From assembly GCA_020002185.1 (NCBI GenBank), contig CM034537.1, positions 70,982,048 through 71,046,047 on the forward strand: a stretch of DNA of 64,000 nt, given 5' to 3'. This document shows, piece by piece, positions 28,157-38,269 of the stretch. Position 1 is the stretch's first letter; each line of letters starts with the position of its first letter. The notes under the pieces were generated by a model, which was not told where the DNA came from, did no database searches, and saw nothing but the letters and a program-made list of their open reading frames with translations. The position numbers and the translations under genes were made by a program. Origin of the DNA: Paraescarpia echinospica. Taxonomy: Eukaryota; Annelida; Polychaeta; Sabellida; Siboglinidae.

Positions 28157-30523
28157 CCTCTTATACAACAGGCTAACATCACTGTGACGTGTGCTTCCTC
28201 TTATACAACAGGCTAACATCACTGTGACGTGTGCTTCCTCTTATACAACAGGCTAACATCACTGTGACGTGTGCTTCCTCTTATACAGCAGGCTAACATC
28301 ACCGTGACGCTTGCTTCCTCTTATACAGCAGGCTAACATCACCGTGATGCATGCTTCCTCTTACACAACAGGCTAACATCACCGTGACGCGTGCTTCCTC
28401 TTACACAACAGGCTAACATCACCGTGACGCGTGCTTCCTCTTACACAACAGGCTAACATCACCGTGACGCGTGCTTCCTCTTACACAACAGGCTAACATC
28501 ACCGTGACGCGTGCTTCCTCTTACACAACAGGCTAACATCACCGTGACGCGTGCTTCCTCTTACACACACAGGCTTAACATCACCGTGACGCGTGCTTCC
28601 TCTTACACAACAGGCTAACATCACCGTGACGCGTGCTTCCTCTTACACAACAGGCTAACATCACCGTGACGCGTGCTTCCCTCTTACACAACAGGCTAAC
28701 ATCACCGTGTGGCGTGCTTCCTCTTACACAACAACAACAGGCTAACATCACCGTGTGCGTGCTTCCTCTTACACAACAGGTAACATCCGTGATCGTTGCA
28801 CCTCTTACAACAGGTGACGTGGCGTGCTTCCTCTTACACAACAGGCTAACATCACCGTGACGCGTGCTTCCTCTTACACAACAGGCTAACATCACCGTGA
28901 CGCGTGCTTCCTCTTACACAACAGGCTAACATCACCGTGACGCGTGCTTCCTCTTACACAACAGGCTAACATCACCGTGACGCGTGCTTCCTCTTACACA
29001 ACAGTCTAACATCACCGTGACGCGTGCTTCCTCTTACACAACAGGCTAACATCACCGTGACGCGTGCTTCCTCTTACACAACAGGCTAACATCACCGTGA
29101 CGTGTGCTTCCTCTTACACAACAGGCTAACATCACCGTGACGCGTGCTTCCTCTTATACAACAGGCTAACATCACCGTGACGCGTGCTTCCTCTTATACA
29201 GCAGGCTAACATCACCGTGACGTGTGCTTCCTCTTATACAGCAGGCTAACATCACCGTGACGTGTGCTTCCTCTTACACAGCAGGCTAACATCACTGTGA
29301 CGTGTGCTTCCTCTTATACAGCAGGCTAACATCACCGTGACGTGTGCTTCCTCTTACACAACAGGCTAACATCACCGTGACATGTGCTTCCTCTTATACA
29401 ACAGGCTAACATCACCGTGACGTGTGCTTCCTTTTATACAACATGCTAACATCACTGTGACGTGTGCTTCCTCTTATACAGCAGGCTAACATCACTGTGA
29501 CGTGTGCTTCCTCTTATACAACAGGCTAACATCACTGTGACGTGTGCTTCCTCTTATACAACAGGCTAACATCACCGTGATGTGTGCTTCCTCTTATACA
29601 ACAGGCTAACATCACTGTGACGTGTGCTTCCTCTTATACAACAGGCTAACATCACCGTGACACGTGCTTCCTCTTACACAACAAGCTAACATCACCGTGA
29701 CACGTGCTTCCTCTTACACAACAGGCTAACATCACCGTGACGTGTGCTTCCTCTTACACAACAGGCTAACATCACCGTGACACGTGCTTCCTCTTACACA
29801 ACAGGCTAACATCACCGTGACACGTGCTTCCTCTTACACAACAGGCTAACATCACCGTGACACGTGCTTCCTCTTACACAACAGGCTAACATCACCGTGG
29901 CACGTGCTTCCTCTTACACAACAGGCTAACATCACCGTGACACGTGCTTCCTCTTACACAACAGGCTAACATCACCGTGACACGTGCTTCCTCTTACACA
30001 ACAGGCTAACATCACCGTGACACGTGCTTCCTCTTACACAACAGGCTAACATCACCGTGACGTGTGCTTCCTCTTACACAACAGGCTAACATCACCGTGA
30101 CGTGTGCTTCCTCTTACACAACAGGCTAACATCACCGTGATTTGTGCTTCCTCTTATACAACAGGCTAACATCACTGTGACGTGTGCTCCCTCTTACACA
30201 ACAGGCTAACATCACTGTGACGCGTGCTTCCTCTTACACAACAGGCTAACATCACTGTGACATGTGCTTCCTCTTACACAACAGGCTACACAGGCTAACA
30301 TCACTGTGACACGTGCTTCCTCTTATATAACAGGCTAACATCACTGTGACACGTGCTTCCTCTTATATAACAGGTTAACATCACCATGACACGTGCTTCC
30401 TCTTATATAACAGGCTAACATCACTGTGACATGTGCTTCCTCTTATATAACAGGCTAACATCACTGTGACATGTGCTTCCTCTTATATAACAGGCTAACA
30501 TCACTGTGACATGTGCTTCCTCT
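28157..30523. repeat. 40-bp minisatellite downstream of FCSK (copy 1)
   Basis: About 59 copies of a 40-bp unit ('tcttacacaacaggctaaca' + 'tcaccgtgacgcgtgcttcc'). It ends about 90 bp past the FCSK stop, so it may lie in the FCSK 3' UTR. Regional variants (cgcg, cgtg, cacg, catg; tataca against tacaca) form blocks. The stretch 28560-28830 contains irregular small indels unlike the rest. The matching array of copy 2 is at 42038-44093. Confidence 0.95.
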
Positions 30524-30613
30524 TCCAGTGAAACTACCTAAAACACTTCCATGCTGATCACTTGCCATAAAATCTTTGATATGCACAAAACAACTCCCCT
30601 TTCCTTTGGTTTT

Positions 30614-30712
30614 CTAGTTGACCTTGACATTGACACGACCTTCACCTTCAATCATCAATGTCATACCAGTGGTGTCAACACAGGCCTTATGCACTGTCAT
30701 GGTCTCGGAGCC
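30614..30712 (-). CDS. FCSK: FCSK terminal exon (copy 1)
   Basis: 32 codons plus TAG after acceptor 'catttctgcag' on the - strand. Encodes [20 protein letters not shown], then [12 protein letters not shown], aligning with the end of vertebrate fucokinase. Too short for a simple ORF scan. Confidence 0.85.
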   Translation of the reverse strand, partial: GSETMTVHKACVDTTGMTLMIEGEGRVNVKVN

Positions 30713-33700
30713 CTGCAGAAATGTCGGAACGAATAAATATGCATAAAGGAACATGCACTTAAATTAAATTAAAAAATTTTTAACAGCTGGATACAACGGT
30801 AATAAAAGGCATGGAAATGGCATAAATGGACAGTTTTAATTCAATCAATGTGCATCTGCAGTACTGTCCACTTTTTAAACTGCTTCTACAGCATCTTAAT
30901 TGGGTGCTATGATGCCATATTGGGTTTTCATGGTGAAAAAGTTTACTTTGCAGGGTGACCTATAATTATACACCCATTTTGAAATAATTTTGCATAGACC
31001 TCATTGGAAAAACTGAACAAATATAGGTGAAAACCATGACTTTTCATAATGTTCTTGTTAAATGCCACCCTTCAGTACAATATGTAAATAAAATTAACAA
31101 AAATAAAAAGGTATTTTATAAAATATGATATGACAAATCTGAGATTTTTTTAAATCGAGAGAATGTTTGAAAAATGAGAAATGAGTGAGAGTCTACAAAA
31201 TTCTGTGTTTGTGTGATGCAACAAACTATGACTGCATGGCATCTCTCACCTGAAGACTGCCGATGAGTTGGTGGACGAGGTCGGTCATGTCGGGCTCTTT
31301 CATGAGGAGGTAGACGAAGCCGCCCCCTCCCGCCCCTGCCATCACACACCCCAGGGTGTGTTCCCTCAAGAGGGACATCATCTGGGAGACGACCTGGGGC
31401 TCACACCCTGGTGCCATCATTTTCTTCTGCTGCCAGTACATGTCCATGCATCGCCCCACCCCTGCCAGGTCGCCTAGCAACAGCAACATCAACAATAAAA
31501 GTAAAGGTAAGTTTTTATATAGCGCAGTATCCAGTCCTCCGGACTGTGCAAAGTGCTTTACCCTTTACTCCATGGCAGAGCTGTTCAACCGAACACCATC
31601 TCAACTTCTCTGGGAAGAATTTAGCCATGCTGCAATTAATGCGCTTGCCTATCTGGAGCAATGTAGAGTGAACGAACTTACCCAAGGTTCGACACTGCAG
31701 GACAGGATTTGAACCCGGGTTCTCTCGCTCAAGAGTCCGAAGCTCTAGACACGACACCACTGTGCTCCACATAAATACAATACACCAATACACTGGAGCA
31801 GTTCCTGATTTCACGATGTTAGTGTTTGTGTTTCTCTTGACAGAGAGGAATCGAATTAATCTTGGTCAACTAACAATAACAAATAACAACTTTTTGTGTG
31901 TGCATTTGCTGTAGTTGCACCCAAAATCTGAAATCACATTCCCACCCTAAACATACGGTAGTCTCTTGTTCTATTGGTGTCTCTTGTGCATCCACATTCT
32001 TGGTTTTGCCTTATGATTCTTGTACGTTGTTCTTCTGAGTTCAGGCACTTGTGGATAAAGGCTCTATAGACATCTATTATTATAATATTAACTACTTAAA
32101 TAGTGCATCCAGTCCTTATCTGAGTGTCCACCCATTCCATATTCCATCCACTCTCCACCCCCTCTCCCTGTTCCATCCACCCTCCTATTCCATCCCATCC
32201 TCCACCCCTGTTCCATCACCCCTATCTCACCCCCTACTCCAAATGCCCCTTTACTCACACCCCTGTTCACCCCTCCTCCCCACTCCACCCCTGTTCAAAT
32301 GCCTCCTCCACTCACTATTCAAATGTCCCATCTCCACTCACCCTGTTCAAATGCCCTATCTCACTCCACCCCTACTCAAATGCCCTATTTCACTCCACCC
32401 TGTTCAAATGCCCTGCTCTCACTCACCTGTTCTTTGCATTGCCCCTCTCCCACTCCACCCCTGTTCAAATGCCCTATCTCACTCACCCTGTTCAAATGCC
32501 GTATCTCACTCACCCTGTTCAAATGCCCTATCTCACTCACCCTACTCAAATGCCCTATTTCACTCACCCTGTTCAAATGCCCTATTTCACTCACCCTGTT
32601 CAAATGCCCTATCTCACTCACCCTGTTCAAATGCCCTATCTCACTCACCCTGTTCAAATGCCCTATCTCACTCACCCTACTCAAATGCCCTATTTCACTC
32701 ACCCTGTTCAAATGCCCTATTTCACTCACCCTGTTCAAATGCCCTATCTCACTCACCCTGTTCAAATGCCGTATCTCACTCACCCTGTTCAAATGCCCTA
32801 TCTCACTCACCCTACTCAAATGCCCTATTTCACTCACCCTGTTCAAATGCCCTATTTCACTCACCCTGTTCAAATGCCCTATCTCACTCACCCTGTTCAA
32901 ATGCCCTGGCACACTGCCATGCATTGTCCACCAAGTTGTCTTCTGTTGTCACCGTCGTTGGATCGCGAGCGTACCAGTTCCTGATGACATTCTACAACAT
33001 AACAGGAACAGATCTTGAGACACACTCAAGCAGGGAAATCAACGGAACTATAGAGTATAAAGTGCTGTAAAATATCATAAAAGTCATTCATAAAGTCAGT
33101 AAAGGAAATTCATATTTATTAACAATAAATGTAGAAGTATGAGGAACTATATGTTTTAATGCATAGTTTGTTGAGATTTCTTGTCGACAGTAAAAAGACG
33201 CAAGTTCTCCTTGCTTGGCACGTCACAATTCCACCTCAGAAACAATCACGCAAGACACTATAGGGGAAGAGAAGATGGCTAGATACCATCATCTAGTGGT
33301 CCTGACTACTCCTACTGACCCTATTACAGTACATTCTTACCTGCAATAAGTACTTACCTGTAGTAAGTTCTTAACTGCAGTAAGATCTTACCTGTAATAA
33401 GTTCCAACCTGTAATAAGTTTTTACTTGTAAGTAATTACCTGTAGTAAGTTCTTACCTGTACAAGTTCTTGCCTGCAGTAAGTTTCTACCTGTAGTAATT
33501 ATACACCTTAATTACACACCCTAATTATACATGCAGTAAGTTCTTACCTGTACCCCGGTAGTAAGTTCCTACCTGTAGTAAGTTCTTACCTGTAGTAAGT
33601 TCCTACCTGTAGTACGTTCTTAACTGTACTAAGTTCTTAAAAAACTAGGCGAAATGAACCTTTTTTTATTCCCAATCTGAATTAAATATAATCTAAAAAT

Positions 33701-36700
33701 AGTGTCCTGATATTCAACTAATTTTTAACCTCCTCAATCACCCTTTTCAAGGCCCCTTTTGGTCGTGGTTTTCTGTACATTTTCTGCACAGTTTGTTGGG
33801 ACACCTAGCAGTCATTGTGACATCACCGCAGGTAGCATCACTAGGATTTAGCATGGTGCGCATCTATACTAGGTTAGTTTTTTAGGCCATTCCAAAAATG
33901 CAGTCACAGAATTTAATATTTTTTATATCACCGGAAAGATAATACACTTATCTACAAGACTGTCGCTGGATGTACCCAGGATTTGTTTTGAGTTATTGCA
34001 ATTTGAACATTGCGAGTGTTTAATCCTGCAATGTATATGCAGCAACGAATATAATGCAAGGTTGAGCGATGTCCAAATGGCAATAACTCAAAAGGTTAAC
34101 ACAATTCCTGTGTACATCCAGCAACAAACTTGTAGATAAGAATGTTATTTTTATGGTGATATCAAACATTTTTTTAAATTCTGCGATTGCAGTTTCATGT
34201 AGAGTTAGAAACAACAGGCCACATCGTCACTCGCAGTGAGAAAGGATAGGGTGTGCTCAGCGGCCCTGCCTGTGGTGATGTCAGCAACGTCTGACACACA
34301 AATGACCATGTTTTAGTGGGCTTAGTGACATGAGTTTGCAATGAAATTTTAAAAGTCTTTGAAACTTTGTATACTTAAACTTAATACTCTTGTCAAATAA
34401 TGTGCCAAATATGTTGATTAGAGTATTAAGTTTATGTATAGAAAGTTTCAAAGACATTTTAAATTTCATTTCACTTACTCTTTAACTGTAGTAAGTTCCT
34501 ACCTGTAGTAAGTTCTTACCTGCAGTAGGTTCTTTCCTGTAACAAGTTCTTACCTGTAGTAAGTTCTTACCTGCAGTAGGTTCTTTCCTGTAACAAGTTC
34601 TTACCTGTTGTAAGTACTTTCATGTAAACATTCTTACCTCTACAAGTTCTTATCTGTAGTATGTTTTTACCTGTACATGTTCTTACCTGTAGCAAGTTCT
34701 CACCTGTACAAGTTCATACCTGTTGTAAATATTTACCTGTAGTAAGTTCTTACCTGTAGAACATTCTCACCTATACAATTTCTTCCAGATGGGAACTTAC
34801 TCCAGATGAGTAATTAAAATAAATGTTCTTATCTGTAGTAATTATTCACCTGTGGTAAGTTTAGTAAGTTCCCATCTGTAATTATTCTTACCTGTAGTAC
34901 TTACTCACATGGAGTAAGGTCCAATCTGTACAAGTTCTTATTTGTATTAATTACTCACCTGTAATACATTTCCATCTGTATAACTTATTACCTGTAGTAG
35001 TTACTCACCTGGAGTAAGGTCCAATCTGTACAAGTTCTTATTTGTATTAATTACTCACCTGTAATACATTTCCATCTGTATAACTTATTACCTGTAGTAC
35101 TTACTCACTTGGAGTAAGGTCCAATCTGTACAAGTTCTTATTTGTATTAATTACTCACCTGTAATACATTTCCATCTGTATAACTTATTACCTGTAGTAG
35201 TTACTCACCTGGAGTAAGGTCCAATCTGTACAAGTTCTTATTTGTATTAATTACTCACCTGTAATACATTTCCATCTGTATAACTTATTACCTGTAGTAG
35301 TTACTCACCTGGAGTAAGGTCCAATCTGTACAAGTTCTTATTTGTATTAATTACTCACCTGTAATACATTTCCATCTGTATAACTTATTACCTGTAGTAC
35401 TTACTCACTTGGAGTAAGGTCCAATCTGTACAAGTTCTTATTTGTATTAATTACTCACCTGTAATACATTTCCATCTGTATAACTTATTACCTGTAGTAC
35501 TTACTCACTTGGAGTAAGGTCCAATCTGTACAAGTTCTTATTTGTATTAATTACTCACCTGTAATACATTTCCATCTGTATAACTTATTACCTGTAGTAG
35601 TTACTCACCTGGAGTAAGGTCCAATCTGTACAAGTTCTTACCTGTATTAATCACCCACCTGCAGTAAGTTCTTGGCGAGGCGAGTCTTGCCTGTGTAGAC
35701 CAGTAGGAGGCGGTCATTGAAAGCTTGGACAGTCTCATCTGAGATGGTTGGGAAGGTCAACTCAATGTGAAGGGGCAGTTCTGGCTTCGAGTGACCAATC
35801 TTGATCCCAGGGACGAGCCCCCCGATCTGATCCTGCCAACCCCCTCCCGTTGTCAACATCTGCTCCAGGTTCAGTACCTAAACATGACATCAAATGACAC
35901 TAACTGACACCATATGACACTGATGACACCAATGGAAACCAATGTGACCTTGAGTGACACCAATGTGACACTGAATGACACCAACATGACACTGATTGAC
36001 ACCAATATGATATTGAATGACACCAACATGACACTGAAATACACCAATATGATGATTGAATTGAACAAGACACCAAGTGACATACATCCTACTATTTTGT
36101 GTATTATTGTGCATGCGTGTGTGTGTGTCTGTGTGTGTGTGTGTGTAGGTGTGTGCATTTGTATAACTAATTTTATCTTTTTACAAGCATTAATTAGTGA
36201 AAGTTGACTGCCTATATCAATATAATAAAATATCAATTTTAATAAACCACAATTATAAATGTAATCATTATATCAATTATGGACACTGATCTTGCAATAA
36301 AGCATTCAATATTTGTGCAAAACAGTTAAATTAAGCAGATAATAGTAACAAATACATTTTAAAAATTGGTTCATCAAAACATGTTTGGTCAGTAGAGATA
36401 TTAATATTGATTTAGTTTAAACTACATAACATTATTTGAAAATAAAATGATGAAACTACGTTTTGACAGATGAAATAACAAAACAAGCTGCACCAAGCAG
36501 TCAGTGTTAGCAATAAATGACTAGATGTTAAACCTACTGCATGGTTGAGAGAACTCAGGTCATACGTCCGACCAGAGACCGTCCACAGCACTGCAATGAC
36601 TGCTCCTGCCAGGATACTGCTAGTACCCAAGCCTGTCAACAGTGTACTCTTTATGACTCATTTTATCACCATATTACAATATATAAAAATACTTTTAATC

Positions 36701-37424
36701 ACCCTCTTTAATAACATGGACGTTCTGCTATGTATTTAGTTAATTAACTATTTATAAATTTAATGATATATTAATTTTCTAATAACTTTTGTCTTGAAGA
36801 ATTTACTTTTATGAGTAAGCATGGCTCATCACTAAACAACTAAAGTAAGCAAGAAATTGATGGATCCAGTACATCGCTTGGCTATGTCAAAATCAAAATT
36901 ATACATGTGACCTTTTTGCTTCGCCAAAAAGGTTTACATAAGTAACATATGTTCATCATATTACCAGTACATCTACCAAATCAATGTTTCCCGCATGCAA
37001 TTCTTGCTTGAAAAACTTTGCCTTCTGTTTAGTCATAAAGAAAAAATTGTGGACAAAATATACAACAGAATGTCCAAATGCTCCACGCGATCAGTGTCCA
37101 GTTTTGATGACTTGGCAGACTTTGTTGCTAGGCAACAAATCATGCGATGGATTGGTCAACTGAGATCATGTGACTTGCCTGAGCCATGGGGCAGGAAGGA
37201 CCAGGTGTACAACTCAAACCCTCCCTTGTACTTCTCCGCCAACTGTTGCGACAGACATGCAGTGCATGATGGGAAGTCAATGATGCCAGCGCAGCAGAAT
37301 GCAGCCTTGAGAAGTGCTCCTGCAAAGAGAGGCTTCGATGATGAGATCGCATGAAAGTAGACTTCAATGAAGTAATCATATGTGACTGATCTCAGTTGGA
37401 TCTCAAGGTTTTTCATTTGCTCAA
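30614..37424 (-). CDS. FCSK: FCSK: L-fucose kinase, C-terminal six exons (copy 1)
   Basis: Six - strand exons (37424-37179, 36632-36538, 35877-35659, 32991-32892, 31473-31250, 30712-30614) join in frame to about 327 residues plus TAG. FCSK phosphorylates L-fucose with ATP to beta-L-fucose 1-phosphate, the first step of GDP-fucose salvage in the cytosol. The segment is the GHMP-kinase half. It has [21 protein letters not shown], the ATP-loop motif [14 protein letters not shown] (split by an intron), [59 protein letters not shown] and the C-terminal glycine motif [12 protein letters not shown]. The N-terminal fucokinase half and the first GHMP motif are not found here. The second, near-identical set is at 44184-51075. 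Confidence 0.92.
30713..31249 (-). other. FCSK intron
   Basis: AT-rich, unique; nothing else recognised. Confidence 0.8.
31250..31473 (-). CDS. FCSK: FCSK exon with GHMP glycine-rich motif (copy 1)
   Basis: Starts with two bases completing Gly, then 74 codons. Encodes [49 protein letters not shown] and [16 protein letters not shown] is the third GHMP motif, which shapes the active site. Acceptor 'ttgctgttgctag', donor 'gtgaga'. Confidence 0.93.
31503..31770 (-). mobile_element. tRNA-derived SINE (copy 1)
   Basis: On the - strand the head reads like a tRNA: box A-like 'tggtgtcgtgtctagagc', an anticodon-arm-like 'ggactcttgagcgagagaac' and box B 'gggttcaaatcc'. The tail ends 'ggatactgcgctatataaaa' then 'acttaccttta', shared with 10505-10675, 37738-37842 and 57190-57500. 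It lies in an FCSK intron. Confidence 0.8.
32280..32907. repeat. 27-bp minisatellite built on an FCSK exon end and donor (copy 1)
   Basis: About 22 copies of a 27-bp unit (+ strand 'caccctgttcaaatgcccta' + 'tctcact'). Read on -, each unit is AGGGCATTTGAACAGG|GTGAGTGAGAT. The first 16 bases equal the last 16 of the adjoining exon, followed by a perfect GTGAGT donor. Farther from the exon (32120-32460) it degrades into C/T-rich sequence. The long open frames on both strands (32051-33070, 32124-32984, 32385-32924) arise because 27 is a multiple of 3. Confidence 0.93.
32892..32991 (-). CDS. FCSK: FCSK exon at the 27-bp array (copy 1)
   Basis: Acceptor 'ttatgttgtag', 33 codons plus one base. Encodes [20 protein letters not shown], then [13 protein letters not shown]. 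The single G joins GC of the next exon to make Gly (Q-G-D-L-A), which matches the family (QGSLP). Donor CAGG|gtgagt. Missed by simple ORF scanning. Confidence 0.9.
33329..33640. repeat. 17-bp array built on FCSK exon end (copy 1, distal block)
   Basis: Degenerate repeats of a 17-bp word, AAGAACTTACTACAGGT on the - strand. See 34487-35650 for the rest. Each has a CAG|GTAAG donor-like junction. Confidence 0.85.
33641..34486. mobile_element. Fold-back element inside the 17-bp array (copy 1)
   Basis: About 845 bp of non-array DNA splits the array. It contains two inverted repeats. One has arms near 33910-34020 and 34075-34190 (e.g. 'cttatctacaag' against 'cttgtagataag'). The other has arms near 34340-34395 and 34420-34475 ('aagtctttgaaactttgtat' against its complement). 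The borders show TTAA on each side, but the array itself contains that word, so this is weak. Probably a MITE-type insertion. Confidence 0.55.
34487..35650. repeat. 17-bp array and 100-bp higher-order repeat next to FCSK exon (copy 1)
   Basis: 34487-34790 is a 17-18 bp array; the - strand unit AAGAACTTACTGCAGGT equals the last 15 bases of the adjoining exon (codons K-N-L-L-Q) plus GT. From about 34890 to 35650 it becomes an exact 100-bp higher-order repeat: 'ggtccaatctgtacaagttc' recurs at 100-bp steps (34919, 35019, ... 35619), eight times, and each period is made of about six decayed 17-mers. Confidence 0.9.
35659..35877 (-). CDS. FCSK: FCSK exon (copy 1)
   Basis: 73 codons, phase 0 at both ends. 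Acceptor 'gtcatgtttag', donor CAG|gtgggt. Encodes [40 protein letters not shown] and [24 protein letters not shown] is a hallmark of the fucokinase GHMP domain. Confidence 0.95.
35885..36151. repeat. Short degenerate repeats and (GT)n beside a splice acceptor (copy 1)
   Basis: Degenerate 12-24 bp words ('gacaccaatatgacactgaa' type) fill the intron directly upstream (on -) of the 35877 exon. A GT microsatellite follows at about 36113-36151. Confidence 0.8.
36538..36632 (-). CDS. FCSK: FCSK exon with ATP-loop motif (copy 1)
   Basis: Two bases plus 31 codons. Encodes [20 protein letters not shown], then [11 protein letters not shown]. With the previous exon it completes the GHMP ATP-binding loop PHGSGLGTSS. 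Acceptor 'actgttgacag', donor GCA|gtaggt. Confidence 0.93.
37179..37424 (-). CDS. FCSK: FCSK exon with GC donor (copy 1)
   Basis: Two bases, 81 codons, one base. Encodes [51 protein letters not shown]. The exon must end at TCAG, leaving the intron to begin GCAAGT, a GC-AG intron with otherwise perfect consensus, because the next exon supplies GC TTG GGT to give G-L-G. Acceptor 'attgttgtgatcag'. Confidence 0.9.
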
Positions 37425-37737
37425 CTGATCACAACAATAAAACACAGACTACAATGACAACAGATGAGCTGTTGTGAGTATCAAGTTGTGGTGATATCAA
37501 GTTGTGGTGAATATCAAGCCATTGACTTTCTCGGCTTATGTCCTGGGCCCAGTGTCATCAGCAAGGCAAATATTTAACAACTAGGTGGCACCACTTGATT
37601 ACACCAATAAACTAAGTACAAATTCTGGTCATAAGTATAGAGAACGCCTTGTCCTCTCTTTGGGCAACCAGTCTGCCTGATCTCTTGCTGATGATCTTAT
37701 CCCTGTATCTCTTCGATTCCTCCTTGCCAACAACTAA

Positions 37738-37842
37738 AGGTAAGTTCTTACATAGAGCAGTATCCTGTCATTAGGACTGCTCAAAGCACTTTACTCCACA
37801 TGACCAACACTTGGAATGGACATGCTCTCATGACAAACACAA
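37738..37842 (-). mobile_element. SINE 3' fragment (copy 1)
   Basis: 'aaggtaagttcttacataga', 'gcagtatcctgtcattagga' and 'aaagcacttta' match the tail of the SINE at 31503-31770 in the same orientation. The head is absent. Confidence 0.7.
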
Positions 37843-38269
37843 ACCGCACCTGTAGTGATTTATTATAAACATATCATATTAGCCTATTATGTCCCATTTT
37901 TAAGCCATATGAAATTTTTTAACAAACAAAATATATCTGGTATATGTATTATTACTATAAGTTACACCAACAAGTTTTAACTTATTGGCATTTATATTAA
38001 TTTATACTATTTGTTGTAGATTATATAACACGTTTTAGCAGAATGATGTTGATATTTGCAATGTATGATTATGATATTTATCTTAATTAACAAAATCATT
38101 TACTTTCACATCAACATTATTGAAAAAAATGTAAAAGCCTGTACAAAGAAAAGGGTTTTTAGGTCCTTCCTAAAACATCCAGAGTCTTATTGCATCCACA
38201 ATCCAAACGGAACCAAGCAGTACCATTGGCTATTGTTCCATGTTATGACTTGACATCGATGCATATGAT
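37843..38269. other. FCSK upstream intron
   Basis: AT-rich; no coding segment recognised. The next FCSK exon upstream was not found. Confidence 0.6.

Noticed and set aside
28157..30523. CRISPR-like array
   Set aside because: Units are contiguous with no unique spacers, no cas genes, and the DNA is animal.
31503..31770. Functional tRNA gene on the - strand
   Set aside because: Box A/B-like sequences are present but the stems do not form a clean cloverleaf by eye, and a SINE tail shared by other copies follows.
32051..33070. Long Pro/Ser/His-rich repeat 'proteins' on both strands (also 45621-46721)
   Set aside because: 27-bp repeat is open in several frames at once; the real coding sequence there is the short FCSK exon 32892-32991 on -.
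33641..34486. piggyBac-type insertion
   Set aside because: TTAA is present at both borders, but the flanking array contains TTAA in many units and the terminal repeats are poor.
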